A stretch of DNA of 64,000 bases from Luteibacter sp. 9135 (GTDB taxonomy: Bacteria > Pseudomonadota > Gammaproteobacteria > Xanthomonadales > Rhodanobacteraceae): the NCBI RefSeq assembly GCF_000745005.1, contig NZ_JQNB01000001.1, positions 496,001-560,000 of the forward strand, written 5' to 3'. The notes under the pieces were generated by a model that saw only the letters and a program-made list of their open reading frames with translations, did no database searches and was not told where the DNA came from. The position numbers and the translations under genes were made by a program. Positions 27,464 to 37,477 of the stretch are shown one piece after another (position 1 is the first letter of the stretch; each line of letters opens with the position of its first letter).

Positions 27464-29197
27464 ATGTCCATCGCCAACCTTGCCGACCTCATCGCGGCCA
27501 CCCTGGAAGAAGCCGGCGTACGCCGGATCTATGGCGTTGTAGGCGACAGCCTCAACGCGATCACCGATTCGCTGCGCGAGCGCCAGCGGATCGACTGGGT
27601 CCACGTCCGCAACGAAGAAGCCGGCGCGTTCGCCGCCGGCGGCGAAGCGCAACTCACCGGTCAGCTGGCCGTCTGTGCCGGCAGCTGCGGGCCGGGCAAC
27701 CTTCACCTGATCAACGGGCTGTTCGACTGCCACCGCTCGCGTACGCCGGTGCTGGCCATCGCCGCGCACATTCCCAGCGCCGAGATCGGCAGCGGCTACT
27801 TCCAGGAGACCCACCCCACGGAGCTGTTCCGGGAGTGCAGCGTGTACTGCGAGATGGTCTCCGACGAATCGCAGATGCCACGCGTGCTGGAGTCCGCCAT
27901 CCGTGCCGCCGTCGGCCAGCGTGGCGTGGCCGTGGTGGTGATCCCGGGCGACGTGGCCATGCGCAAGTCGCCGGTCAAGACCGTGACACCGGTGGCCGGC
28001 CTGCTGCCACCCGCACCGAAGGTTGTGCCGGCGGCACGCGAACTGGATGCCCTGGCCGACCTTCTCAACGCGGGCAAGCGCATTACGCTGCTCTGCGGCC
28101 GCGGCACGGCCGGCGCGCACGACGACCTGATCGCCCTGGCCGATGCGCTGAAGTCGCCCATCGTGCACGCGCTGGGCGGCAAGGAGTTCGTGGAGTACGA
28201 CAACCCCTTCGACGTGGGCATGACCGGCCTGATCGGCTTCAGCTCCGGTTTCCACGCGATGGAAGACTGCGACACCCTGCTGATGCTGGGCACGGATTTT
28301 CCTTACCGCCAGTTCTATCCGGAAGATGCGACGATCGCGCAGGTGGACATCCGCCCCGAGAACCTCGGACGACGTTGCCGCCTGGACCTGGGCGTGGTGG
28401 GCGACGTGGGTGAGACCATCCGCGCCCTGCTGCCACGGATCGAGCCCCGGCGCGTGCGCGGCCACCTCGACCGCTGCCTGGCGCACTACGCGCGGGCCCG
28501 CGAGGGCCTGGACGAACTGGCCCGTATCGAACCCGGCCACGACCTCATCCATCCCCAGCAGGTGACCCGGCTGGTCAGCGAGCTGGCCGAAGACGATGCC
28601 ATCTTCACCTGCGACGTCGGCACACCCACGGTGTGGGCCGCACGCTACCTGGCCATGAACGGCAAGCGCCGCCTGCTCGGCTCGTGGGTGCACGGGTCGA
28701 TGGCCAACGCCATGCCGCAGGCGATCGGCGCCCAGGCGTCTCATCCCGAACGCCAGGTGATCTCGCTCTCCGGTGATGGCGGCTTCACCATGCTGATGGG
28801 CGACTTCATCACGCTGGCCCAGGAAGGCCTGCCGGTGAAGGTCATCGTGCTCAACAACGGCACGCTGGGCTTCGTCGAGATGGAGATGAAGGCTGCGGGC
28901 CTGCTGGAAACCGGCGTGGAGCTGAAAAACCCCGACTTCGCCGCCATGGCCAACGCCATGGGCATCCACGGTCGTCGCGTGGCCCGTGCCAGCGACCTGC
29001 CCTCGGCCATCGCCGAGGTGCTGTCGCACGACGGCCCGGCGCTGCTGGACGTGGTCAGCAATCGGCTGGAACTGTCGATGCCGCCGAAAATCACCGCCGA
29101 GCAGGCCAAGGGCTTCAGCCTCTATGCGCTGAAGGCGGTGATGAGCGGCCGTGGCGATTCCATCGTGGACCTGGCGGTGAGCAACCTCAGCCGCTGA
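27464..29197 (+). CDS. poxB: Pyruvate dehydrogenase (quinone)/pyruvate oxidase, PoxB-type
   Basis: The protein has 577 aa and is a ThDP-dependent enzyme with three domains. The N-terminal PYR domain has the catalytic glutamate (Glu51 in RNEEAGAF), a central FAD/TPP_M domain follows, and the C-terminal PP domain has GDGGF and the ThDP motif ending VLNN near 436-466. PoxB decarboxylates pyruvate to acetate and CO2 and feeds electrons to ubiquinone at the inner membrane. The C-terminal tail ([14 protein letters not shown]) resembles the E. coli lipid-activated end. GGAG lies 6 nt before the ATG. A strong terminator follows. Confidence 0.9.
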   Translation: MSIANLADLIAATLEEAGVRRIYGVVGDSLNAITDSLRERQRIDWVHVRNEEAGAFAAGGEAQLTGQLAVCAGSCGPGNLHLINGLFDCHRSRTPVLAIAAHIPSAEIGSGYFQETHPTELFRECSVYCEMVSDESQMPRVLESAIRAAVGQRGVAVVVIPGDVAMRKSPVKTVTPVAGLLPPAPKVVPAARELDALADLLNAGKRITLLCGRGTAGAHDDLIALADALKSPIVHALGGKEFVEYDNPFDVGMTGLIGFSSGFHAMEDCDTLLMLGTDFPYRQFYPEDATIAQVDIRPENLGRRCRLDLGVVGDVGETIRALLPRIEPRRVRGHLDRCLAHYARAREGLDELARIEPGHDLIHPQQVTRLVSELAEDDAIFTCDVGTPTVWAARYLAMNGKRRLLGSWVHGSMANAMPQAIGAQASHPERQVISLSGDGGFTMLMGDFITLAQEGLPVKVIVLNNGTLGFVEMEMKAAGLLETGVELKNPDFAAMANAMGIHGRRVARASDLPSAIAEVLSHDGPALLDVVSNRLELSMPPKITAEQAKGFSLYALKAVMSGRGDSIVDLAVSNLSR

Positions 29198-29204
29198 CGA
29201 TGCA

Positions 29205-29250
29205 CGATGACCCGCGGGCCGCCCCGGCGGCTCGCGGGTGATCGTTTTTT
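29205..29250 (+). terminator. Rho-independent terminator after poxB
   Basis: A long GC stem with two mismatches (about 29205-29221 with 29227-29244) is followed by six T at 29245-29250. Confidence 0.85.
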
Positions 29251-29358
29251 CTTCAGCCGGGAGCCACCCCCTACGCGTATACTCCTGCGACATCGATAGC
29301 CGCCTGGCGAGACCATGCCGCCGCACGCCTCCAACGACCGGACCCGGGCCCCCGGCTC

Positions 29359-31200
29359 GTGGCACTGACCCTCACGCCTGAAATGATCCTCGTGCTGGGC
29401 TTGGTGGGCTTCACCATGCTCATGCTCGTTCTGGAGTGGATCCGGGCCGACCTCGTCGCCTTGCTGGTCGTCGTCACCATCGGCCTGACCGGCCTGATTC
29501 CCGGCGACCAGGTATTCAACGGCTTTGCCGGTAACGCGGTCATCGCCATCATCGCCATCATGATCATGGGCGCCGGCCTGGACCGCGCCGGGGTACTCAA
29601 CCTGACGGCCGCCTTCGTGATGCGCATGGCGCGCGGCGTGGAATCGCGCCTGGGCGTGGTGGTCAACTCGGTCACCAGCCTGTTCAGTGCGGTCATCCCC
29701 AGCCAGGCCCTGGCCGCGCTGATGATCCCCGTGACCAGCCGACTCTCCGCCCGCACCGGCGTGCCGATGTCGCGCCTGCTGCTGCCCATGGCCTTCTGCA
29801 TCCTGACGGCCACCAACACCACGCTGATCGCCAACTCGCCGCTGATCGTGCTGAACGACCTGATCGCCAGCGCCAACAGCAACCTGCCGCCCGGGGCGCA
29901 CACCATCCCCCGCTTCGGCCTGTTCAGTGTCAGCCCGGTGGGCCTCGTGCTGGCCGTGACAGGTGTGCTGTTCTTCTACTTCTTCACCCGCAAGCTGCTG
30001 CCCGAGCGCGAGGACGAGCGCCTGAAGGTCACCCCCGGCCGCACGGAAAGCTACTTTGCCGACACCTACGGCATCGCGGGCGAAACGGCGGAGCTCACCG
30101 TCACGGCGGAAAGCCCGCTGGTGGGCATGAGCATCGGCGAGGTGGAGCAACTGCACGGCGCGCCGCTGATCCTGGCCATCAAGAACGGCAACGAGAGCCG
30201 CGTGGCGCCGCCTTCCGACCAGATGATCTGGGTGGGCACGGTGCTGGGCGTGCTGGCGCCGAAGGATGCCATCCAGGCGTTCGCCAACAACCAGCTATGC
30301 CGCGTGTCCATGCGCATGCGCCAGCTCGGCGAACAGTTCAACACCACGCGTGCCGGTATTTCCGAGGCGGTGGTGCCGCCCAGCTCGCGCTTCATCAAGC
30401 AGACCGTGGGCGAGCTGCGCCTGCGCAAGCGCTTCGGTATCTCCGTGCTGGCGGTCAACCGCGGCGACGAGGTGTTCCGCGAAGATGTGCGCGCGGTCAG
30501 CCTGCGCGCTGGCGATACCCTGGTGCTGCACAGCAAGTGGCGCGACCTGCTGCTCGCCGAGGAAGACCGCGACTTCGTGGTGGTCACCGACATTCCCAAG
30601 GAAGAACAGCGCCCCGGCAAGATCTGGCAGGCGGTAGGCTTCTTCGTGCTGGCCAAGTGCCTGGCGCTGTTCACCCACCTCGACCTGTCGGTGGCCATGA
30701 TGACCGGCGCCGTGGGCATGCTGCTCACGGGCGTGCTCAACATGGACGAGGCGTACAAGGCCATCAACTGGAAGACCATCTTCGTCACCGCCTGCCTGAT
30801 CCCCCTGGGCTGGTCGATGGATTCCACCGGCACCGCGTCGTGGTTGGCGCAGGAAGTGCTGGCGATCCTCGGCGGCGCGCCGCAATGGACGCTGCAGTTG
30901 TGCATCGCCGTGCTCACCCTGATGTTCTCGCAGGTGATGTCCAACGTCGGCGCCACCGTGATGATGGTGCCGCTGGCGATCAGCGTGGCGGTCAGCACCG
31001 GCGGCAACCCGTCGGCCTACGCCTTGATCGTCGCGGTGTCGTCGTCCAATACCTTCCTGCTGCCGTCGGGCCACCCCGCCCTGATGATGATCGCGGGCCC
31101 CGGCGGCTACCGTGCGAAGGACTTCCTGCGGGTCGGCCTGCCGCTCACGGTGCTGGTGCTGGTCATCACCCTGGTGGTGATCAACCTCATGTACCGCTGA
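29359..31200 (+). CDS. SLC13/DASS-family transporter with two RCK_C (TrkA-C) domains
   Basis: The protein has 613 aa with about 11 transmembrane helices. Helices at 10-215 and 430-612 flank a cytoplasmic insert (about 225-410) built of two TrkA-C/RCK_C modules (SPLVGMSIGEVEQ... and VGELRLRKRFGISVLAV...). The family carries citrate, succinate, sulfate or other anions with Na+ or H+. A GHPALMMI motif near the end belongs to the second transport loop. The start is a GTG at 29359 without a clear ribosome site, and an ATG at 29383 is the alternative. The 3' end overlaps the convergent Rieske gene by 14 bp. Confidence 0.85.
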   Translation: MALTLTPEMILVLGLVGFTMLMLVLEWIRADLVALLVVVTIGLTGLIPGDQVFNGFAGNAVIAIIAIMIMGAGLDRAGVLNLTAAFVMRMARGVESRLGVVVNSVTSLFSAVIPSQALAALMIPVTSRLSARTGVPMSRLLLPMAFCILTATNTTLIANSPLIVLNDLIASANSNLPPGAHTIPRFGLFSVSPVGLVLAVTGVLFFYFFTRKLLPEREDERLKVTPGRTESYFADTYGIAGETAELTVTAESPLVGMSIGEVEQLHGAPLILAIKNGNESRVAPPSDQMIWVGTVLGVLAPKDAIQAFANNQLCRVSMRMRQLGEQFNTTRAGISEAVVPPSSRFIKQTVGELRLRKRFGISVLAVNRGDEVFREDVRAVSLRAGDTLVLHSKWRDLLLAEEDRDFVVVTDIPKEEQRPGKIWQAVGFFVLAKCLALFTHLDLSVAMMTGAVGMLLTGVLNMDEAYKAINWKTIFVTACLIPLGWSMDSTGTASWLAQEVLAILGGAPQWTLQLCIAVLTLMFSQVMSNVGATVMMVPLAISVAVSTGGNPSAYALIVAVSSSNTFLLPSGHPALMMIAGPGGYRAKDFLRVGLPLTVLVLVITLVVINLMYR

Positions 31201-31552
31201 GAGGTTTCTCAGCCGCGAGGCGCACCACACCCCCGACCACGGCGACAGGCACGGCGCGCAGACGGTCGCCGCGGCAAGGGCCTTGCGTGCAATCGCCACT
31301 ATCGGCCGCGAACGTGGCGCCGTGCGCTGCGCAGATGATCGTGCCGTTGCGGACCAGGAACCGCCCGGGCGCGTAATCCAGACGGCGGCCCGCATGGGGA
31401 CATACGTTGAGGTAGGCGCGGGCCTCGTCGCCGTGACGGTAGACCAGCAACGACTCCACCTCGCCCTGCACGAGGGCTTCGGCTTCGACGGCGCCACCAT
31501 CGGGGATGTCGGCCAGCAGGCAGAGGGGTACGGCGGAGAGGTCGGGAGTCAT
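31187..31552 (-). CDS. Small Rieske [2Fe-2S] ferredoxin-like protein
   Basis: The protein has 121 aa and is a single Rieske domain. The ligands are in CPHAGRR (Cys51, His53) and CAAHGATF (Cys74, His77). It has no signal peptide or membrane anchor, so it resembles a soluble Rieske ferredoxin or a nitrite reductase small-subunit-like electron carrier. The partner oxygenase is not in the window. The stop lies inside the end of the convergent transporter gene. Confidence 0.88.
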   Translation of the reverse strand: MTPDLSAVPLCLLADIPDGGAVEAEALVQGEVESLLVYRHGDEARAYLNVCPHAGRRLDYAPGRFLVRNGTIICAAHGATFAADSGDCTQGPCRGDRLRAVPVAVVGGVVRLAAEKPLSGT

Positions 31553-31632
31553 GGCACTTGTCTATGAGGGTGGGTTGCCCCAAGGTAAAGCGGCAACCAC
31601 GCATGTCATTGTGCCATACGGATTTTTAACCA

Positions 31633-31920
31633 ATGCGCTTCGTCTTCCCGCCCCTTCGTCGCTCCCGCAACCCACTGGCCCGCGTCCTGTCCGTCGTGGC
31701 CGGCCTGGCCGTCCTCGGGGTGCTGCTGGTGTTCGGCGTGGTCGTCATCGGCGTGATGTTCGCCGGAGGCATGATCTTCCTGGCCGTCCGCCAGTGGAAG
31801 CTGGCCCGTGGCGGCGGGCGCCCCGCGCCCCAGCCCTCGGCCGCACGCGCACCGCACGAGCCGAAGGTCTTGGAGGGCGAATTCGTGGTCATCCGCGAGC
31901 GCCAGCCGGTTCATCATTAA
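31633..31920 (+). CDS. Small membrane protein, unknown function
   Basis: The protein has 95 aa. A basic N-terminus (RRSRNPLAR) is followed by one or two hydrophobic helices (about 18-52), a basic loop and a Pro/Ala-rich cytoplasmic tail ending EGEFVVIRERQPVHH. The tail pattern VLEGEFxVI occurs in small conserved Xanthomonadales proteins, but I cannot name the family. There is no good ribosome site before the ATG. Confidence 0.6.
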   Translation: MRFVFPPLRRSRNPLARVLSVVAGLAVLGVLLVFGVVVIGVMFAGGMIFLAVRQWKLARGGGRPAPQPSAARAPHEPKVLEGEFVVIRERQPVHH

Positions 31921-31996
31921 GGCGACCCGCGCAAGAAGCGGATAGTGGCGGGCGCAGGCGCGCGTCTAAGCTGGCCCCTCCTAGCCGGAGGCCACG

Positions 31997-32875
31997 ATGA
32001 AAACCCAGGTTCCCGCCATGCGCCCTAACGCCGACGATGCCCTGGAGCGGGTCCGCGCCGCGCTCGATGATGGTGGCGGCGCCAGCGATCTCGCCACGCT
32101 GGCCACCCTCGCGGGCCTCAGCCCGACCCACCTGCAGCGCGCCTTTCGCCGCCGCTTCGGTGTCAGCCCCGCGGAATATGCCCGCGCGCGTCGCTTCGAC
32201 CAGCTGCGTGGCGCGCTCCGCGACGGGGCCTGCGTCACCGATGCCGTTTATGAGGCCGGATTCGGTTCCGGTAGCCGCGTTTACGAAGAGAGCGACCGAC
32301 GCCTGGGCATGACTCCGGCCAGTTACCGCGCCGGGGGCGCCGGGGCGGCCATTCGTTACACCACCACGGATACGCCCCTGGGTCGCTTGCTGGTCGCCAC
32401 CACGGCGCGCGGCATCTGCGCCGTGACGCTGGGTGCCGACGACGACGCACTGCATGCACGGCTGGTGGCGGAGTTCCCCCTGGCCGAGCGCGAGCGCGTC
32501 GACGCCGGTCGCGACGACTGGCTCGATGCCGTCATCGCCCGAGTCAGCCGCGACCTGGGCTGGGACCATGGCGACACGCCGGCCATGCCACCGCTGGATG
32601 TCGCCGCCACGGCTTTCCAGTGGCGGGTCTGGGAGGCCCTGACGCGCATACCGCAGGGCGAGACGCTGAGCTACGGCGAGCTTGCCGCACAGCTGGGCGT
32701 GCCCAAGGCGGCCCGTGCCATCGGGCGTGCCTGCGGCAGCAACAAGCTGGCGTTGCTGGTGCCCTGCCACCGGATCATCCGTGAAGACGGCAGCCTGGGC
32801 GGCTGGCGCTGGGGCCTGGACATCAAGCGGCAACTGCTGGCCATCGAGCGTGCCGTGAGCGCCGCTCAAGCCTGA
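31997..32875 (+). CDS. Ada-like O6-methylguanine-DNA methyltransferase fused to an AraC-type HTH
   Basis: The protein has 292 aa. The N-terminal part (about 12-110) is an AraC-type double helix-turn-helix. The C-terminal part is the alkyltransferase with the catalytic cysteine in PCHRII (Cys257) and the family GxxxSYGELA and RAIGRA motifs before it. The protein repairs O6-alkylguanine by irreversible transfer to Cys257. Compared with E. coli Ada it lacks the N-terminal zinc domain that senses methyl phosphotriesters, so the usual activation switch is absent or separate. GGAGG precedes the ATG. Confidence 0.88.
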   Translation: MKTQVPAMRPNADDALERVRAALDDGGGASDLATLATLAGLSPTHLQRAFRRRFGVSPAEYARARRFDQLRGALRDGACVTDAVYEAGFGSGSRVYEESDRRLGMTPASYRAGGAGAAIRYTTTDTPLGRLLVATTARGICAVTLGADDDALHARLVAEFPLAERERVDAGRDDWLDAVIARVSRDLGWDHGDTPAMPPLDVAATAFQWRVWEALTRIPQGETLSYGELAAQLGVPKAARAIGRACGSNKLALLVPCHRIIREDGSLGGWRWGLDIKRQLLAIERAVSAAQA

Positions 32876-32968
32876 CCTGCAAACGTTTCGCTACCGCGCC
32901 ATGCACGACGGCGATATCTTCCCCGCTCCGCGCCGCACGATGCGGCGCGTGCCTGCCCCGGGTTCCCC

Positions 32969-33880
32969 ATGTCCGACACCGCGTGCCACGCCAACGCTCC
33001 CACCCTTCCCCTGGCCGGCCCGCGCTGGCTGGTGCCGCTGTCGCTGCTGTCGATGTACCTGATCTGGGGCTCGACTTACCTGGGCATCCACTACGCGCTG
33101 GTCAGCTACCCGCCGTTCCTGCTGGCGTCGATCCGCTTCGCGGTCGCCGGCGTGCTGATGTTCGCGGTGCTGCGCCTCCGTGGGGTGGCGTTGCCCACCG
33201 CCCGCCAGTGGCGCAATGCCGCCATCGTGGGCACGCTGCTGCTCGCCGGCGGCAACGGCCTGGTGTGCTTTGCCGAGCAGTCGGTCAGCTCCGGCATCGC
33301 CGCCGTCGCGGTCGCCAGCATGCCGCTGTTCGCGGCCGCCTTCGGTGGCCTCTATCGCGAATGGCCCACGCGTGGCGAGCTGGTCGGCTTGCTGCTCGGC
33401 TTCGTCGGCGTCGTGGTGCTCAACCTGGGTGACGGGCTTTCCGCCTCGCCGCTGGGCGCCATCGCCCTGATCGGCGCGGCCATGGCCTGGGCCTTCGGCT
33501 CGGTGTGGTCCAAGCGCCAGGACATGCCCTCGGGCCCGATGAACACCGCGGCGCAGATGCTCTGTGCCAGCGTCTCGCTGGCGATCCTCGCGCTGCTGCA
33601 CGGTGAGCACCTGCCCGACCACCCGCAGGTCGGTGCGACGATCGCGCTGGCTTACCTCATCGTGTTCGGCTCGATCGTCGCCTTCAGCGCGTACCTCTAC
33701 GTGCTCAAGACGGTGCGCCCCGCGCTGGCCACCAGCTACGCTTACGTGAATCCCCCCGTGGCGGTGCTTTTCGGCGTGGCCCTGGCCGGCGAGCATGTCG
33801 GTGCGTTCGACCTTGCCGGCATGGCCATCATTCTCGTGGGCGTCGGCATCATTACGCTGATGCGGACACGCAAGGCCTGA
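32969..33880 (+). CDS. yedA: EamA/DMT-family permease (YedA-like)
   Basis: The protein has 303 aa with ten hydrophobic helices in two EamA repeats. The start of the first repeat (YLIWGSTYLGIHYAL) and the end of the second (YVNPPVAVLFG) match YedA/RhaT-like exporters of the drug/metabolite transporter superfamily. It probably exports an amino acid or other small metabolite. It follows the Ada-like gene by 93 bp, and cotranscription is uncertain. Confidence 0.82.
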   Translation: MSDTACHANAPTLPLAGPRWLVPLSLLSMYLIWGSTYLGIHYALVSYPPFLLASIRFAVAGVLMFAVLRLRGVALPTARQWRNAAIVGTLLLAGGNGLVCFAEQSVSSGIAAVAVASMPLFAAAFGGLYREWPTRGELVGLLLGFVGVVVLNLGDGLSASPLGAIALIGAAMAWAFGSVWSKRQDMPSGPMNTAAQMLCASVSLAILALLHGEHLPDHPQVGATIALAYLIVFGSIVAFSAYLYVLKTVRPALATSYAYVNPPVAVLFGVALAGEHVGAFDLAGMAIILVGVGIITLMRTRKA

Positions 33881-34004
33881 GTTTCGCCCCGGCGAATGTG
33901 ACGCGGTTCTCGGCCTGCGCCAGCGCCCGCATTTTTGAGAATTATTCGATGGGCGGTGCGCGACCGCCCGCCTACGCTGCCTGTTTCACCCACGGGAGAA
34001 CGGC

Positions 34005-34256
34005 ATGACAGGCAGCCTGGCAACGCGTAACCGGAAAGCGTACCGACGACGCCTGTGCGTCGCGCGCGGTCTCACGGTCATGGGTATCGGCGTGGCGGCC
34101 ATCGCGTCCTGCCAGCGTTTCCGGCCCGATACCGACACCATGTATGCCGACCTGGACGCCCGGCTGTCCGACATCGACGCCTGCGATGCGCAGGACGGAC
34201 GATGGAGCCTCGAACGCGATACCTGCGAGTCCGGCAAGGCCCCGCCGGCCGACTGA
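34005..34256 (+). CDS. Small putative lipoprotein
   Basis: The protein has 83 aa. A strongly basic N-terminus (NRKAYRRR) is followed by a hydrophobic segment ending IASC, a plausible lipobox, then an acidic mature part with two further cysteines (DACDAQ and DTCESG) that could form a disulfide. GGGAGA lies 6 nt before the ATG. It is convergent with the ABC permease gene, whose stop is 2 bp away. The family was not recognised. Confidence 0.6.
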   Translation: MTGSLATRNRKAYRRRLCVARGLTVMGIGVAAIASCQRFRPDTDTMYADLDARLSDIDACDAQDGRWSLERDTCESGKAPPAD

Positions 34257-34258
34257 AC

Positions 34259-35581
34259 TCACAGCTCGCGCAGCGCCGTGGTCACCGGCACCCGCGCCGC
34301 GCGCAGCGCGGGAAACAGGCCGCCGATGAAGCCGATGGCCAGCGCCCACTTGATGCCCGTCCACAGCAGCGCGCCGCTCACGTGGAAACGAAACACCACC
34401 TGGCTGAAATTCGAACCCAGCGTCGAGGCGGTATACCCGTTGAAGACCAGCCAGACGACGCCGGCGCCGACCAAGCCGCCCAGCAGCGCCAGCAACATCG
34501 TCTCCAGCATCACCGACACCACCACCGGCAGTCCACGGAAACCGATCGCTCGCAGCGTCGCTATCTCGCGTGCACGCGCCTGCACGGCGGCAAACATGGT
34601 GTTGAGCGCACCGAAGATGGCGCCAATCGCCATGATCAAGCCCACCGTGATGCCGACGGCACGTAGCACCTTGGTCAGGCCTTCGGACTGTTTGCTGAAA
34701 TAGGCCTGGGTGGTACTGACGTCCACCTTCAGTCGCGGATCGGCCGCCAGCGCCGCCTGGAAGGCCGGGAACGCCTGCGGCGAGGCCAGCATCACCGTGA
34801 CCGACTGCACGCTGCTGCCGCGACGGTACGCGGAGGCGACGCTTTCGGCGTCGCTCCACAGCTCGGACTCCAGCGCGTCGCCCGAGGTGAACTCGCCGAC
34901 TACCGTCCAGGCCTGCCCGGCGAGGCGGATGCTCTTGCCGATGTCCAGCCCGGCGAATTGCGCGCGCGCCCCCTTGCCCACGATCAGTTCGCGCAGGCCC
35001 GGCTGGAACGTGCGTCCCGCCACGATCCTCACCTGGTCGCGCAATGCCCACACGTCGGCACCGACGCCGCGAATCGGCACATTGGCGTCGGTGTCGGGCG
35101 TGGCCTTGCGGGTGAGGTTGGCGACCACGACCAGCTCACCGGACGCGATCGGCCGACCCTTCGCGTCTTTCTTCACGCCCGGCGCCTGCATCACCACGTT
35201 GGCGCTGTCGCGATCGAGGATGGAGTTGAGTTCGGCCTGCGAACCGCCGCGCAACACGATGGCGGTGCGGTCGTTACCCGTGGCCCGCAGCGTTTCGGCA
35301 AAGCCGTCGCTCATCGCCAGCATGGCCACCAGCACACCGACCACGCCCGCGATACCGACCACGACGACGGACGACGAGCCCAGGCGCTGCACCACGGTGG
35401 CCAGGCCCACGCGGGTCACCTGCCAGGTCTGCCGGCCACGCCGGCTGAACGCCATCCACGCAGTGAAGGCGAGGCCCAGTGCCACGATGCCCTGCCAGGG
35501 CAACGCGATCCATACGCCCAGGAAGGCGGCGACCAACAGCAGTGTCAGCAGGCCGAAGCCGAGTTTCTTGATGCGATTCAT
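34259..35581 (-). CDS. ABC transporter permease (MacB/FtsX type), second permease
   Basis: The protein has 440 aa. Two short helices at the N-terminus are followed by the first FtsX helix (about 68-92, SSSVVVVGIAGVVGVLVAM), a periplasmic MacB-like domain (about 95-300) and three C-terminal helices with the typical ARAREIATLRAIGF cytoplasmic motif. It is the last gene of a four-gene export operon (adaptor, ATPase, permease, permease). The gap to the preceding permease is 9 nt. Confidence 0.87.
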   Translation of the reverse strand: MNRIKKLGFGLLTLLLVAAFLGVWIALPWQGIVALGLAFTAWMAFSRRGRQTWQVTRVGLATVVQRLGSSSVVVVGIAGVVGVLVAMLAMSDGFAETLRATGNDRTAIVLRGGSQAELNSILDRDSANVVMQAPGVKKDAKGRPIASGELVVVANLTRKATPDTDANVPIRGVGADVWALRDQVRIVAGRTFQPGLRELIVGKGARAQFAGLDIGKSIRLAGQAWTVVGEFTSGDALESELWSDAESVASAYRRGSSVQSVTVMLASPQAFPAFQAALAADPRLKVDVSTTQAYFSKQSEGLTKVLRAVGITVGLIMAIGAIFGALNTMFAAVQARAREIATLRAIGFRGLPVVVSVMLETMLLALLGGLVGAGVVWLVFNGYTASTLGSNFSQVVFRFHVSGALLWTGIKWALAIGFIGGLFPALRAARVPVTTALREL

Positions 35582-35590
35582 AACGGTTCC

Positions 35591-36757
35591 TCAGCGCCCT
35601 GCGAGCGCGTCGACGATGTTGAGGCGTATGGCGCGGCGGGCGGGCAAGGCGCCGACGAGCGCACCGATCGCCACCATGAGCGCCAGCCCCGTGAGCCACG
35701 TCTGCGCACCGATGGGCGGCAGGTTGAGCATGCCGCCGCTGCCCTTGGCGACGATGGGCACCACGATGCCCGCCAGGGCCAGGCCCAGCACGCCACCCAG
35801 CATCAGCAGCAGGATGCCCTCGGCCAGCACCATGCCGAGCACGCTGCGACTGGAAAACCCGATGGTCTTGAGTACGGCCAGTTCGCTGGTGCGCTCGCGT
35901 ACGGCCTGCGCCATGGTGTTTCCGGTCAGCAGGATCAGGGTGAAGAACACCGCGCCCATAATGGCCGACACGATCAGGCCAATATCGCCCAGCTGCTTGG
36001 CGAACGAGGCATTGAACGCCTGCTCGGTCTGCGTCTTGGTCTCGTGATCGGAGTTGGCCGACAGCGCGTCGATGGCCTTGGCGACGCTATCGGCCTTGTC
36101 CGCCGAGGTCAGCTGCACGGCGTACCAGCCCACGGTCGTACCGACGCTACGGAAGGCGTTAGCGTCCTCGAAATACTTGTGGTGGAAGAAGAACTGCTGA
36201 TCGGTGCCGTTGGCCGCACCAGGGGCGGGCTTGTAGATGCCGACGATATCGAAGGGCCAGGTCTTGTCGCCGCTGCGCTGTGGAAAGATGGTCGACTGCA
36301 GCGGCACCTTGTCGCCGATCTTCCAGCCGAAGCGCTTCGCCAGGGCCTCACCCACGATGGCGCCGGTGCGCGTGGCTTCGAACACCTTGCGCTGGTCCGC
36401 CGGCAGGTCGATCTCGTGGTAGATGTCCAGGTAGTTGTCGCTGACCGCGAAGCTGAGCACGAAGTTCTTCGGGTCCTGGTAGATCCCGCCGAACCAGTTG
36501 GCCGTACCCACGGCCTTGACGCCCGGGATCGCCTGGATGCGCGTGGTGAGGCTTACCGGCAACGACTGGATGATGGAATATCGCGACGCGGTAATCAGGC
36601 GGTCCACGCCGATCACGCTGTCGCCGGAGGAAAAAGCGGCGCGCGTGGCATCCAGCATGCCGAACAGCAGGAAGGCCGCAAGGATCGACGCCAGCGTAAA
36701 GAAGGTGCGCGTCTTGCGCCGGAACAACGCGGCCCAGATCAGGTGCATGTATTTCAT
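35591..36757 (-). CDS. ABC transporter permease (MacB/FtsX type), first permease
   Basis: The protein has 388 aa. A single N-terminal helix (about 20-40) is followed by a periplasmic MacB-like core domain and three C-terminal helices. The coupling motif RERTSELAVLKTIGFSSR and the end PARRAIRLNIVDAL are typical of the family. GAGGAA lies just before the ATG at 36757. It works with the second permease as a heterodimer. Confidence 0.88.
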   Translation of the reverse strand: MKYMHLIWAALFRRKTRTFFTLASILAAFLLFGMLDATRAAFSSGDSVIGVDRLITASRYSIIQSLPVSLTTRIQAIPGVKAVGTANWFGGIYQDPKNFVLSFAVSDNYLDIYHEIDLPADQRKVFEATRTGAIVGEALAKRFGWKIGDKVPLQSTIFPQRSGDKTWPFDIVGIYKPAPGAANGTDQQFFFHHKYFEDANAFRSVGTTVGWYAVQLTSADKADSVAKAIDALSANSDHETKTQTEQAFNASFAKQLGDIGLIVSAIMGAVFFTLILLTGNTMAQAVRERTSELAVLKTIGFSSRSVLGMVLAEGILLLMLGGVLGLALAGIVVPIVAKGSGGMLNLPPIGAQTWLTGLALMVAIGALVGALPARRAIRLNIVDALAGR

Positions 36758-36771
36758 GCGACGTTCCTCGG

Positions 36772-37458
<687 letters not shown>

Positions 37459-37477
37459 GGCAAGGTTCTCCGGACGG

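Noticed and set aside
27350..29365. 671-codon open frame on the minus strand
   Set aside because: It lies antisense to poxB and trmB; its translation is His/Gln/Arg/Ala-rich without any domain. It is a by-product of high GC and strong third-base bias.
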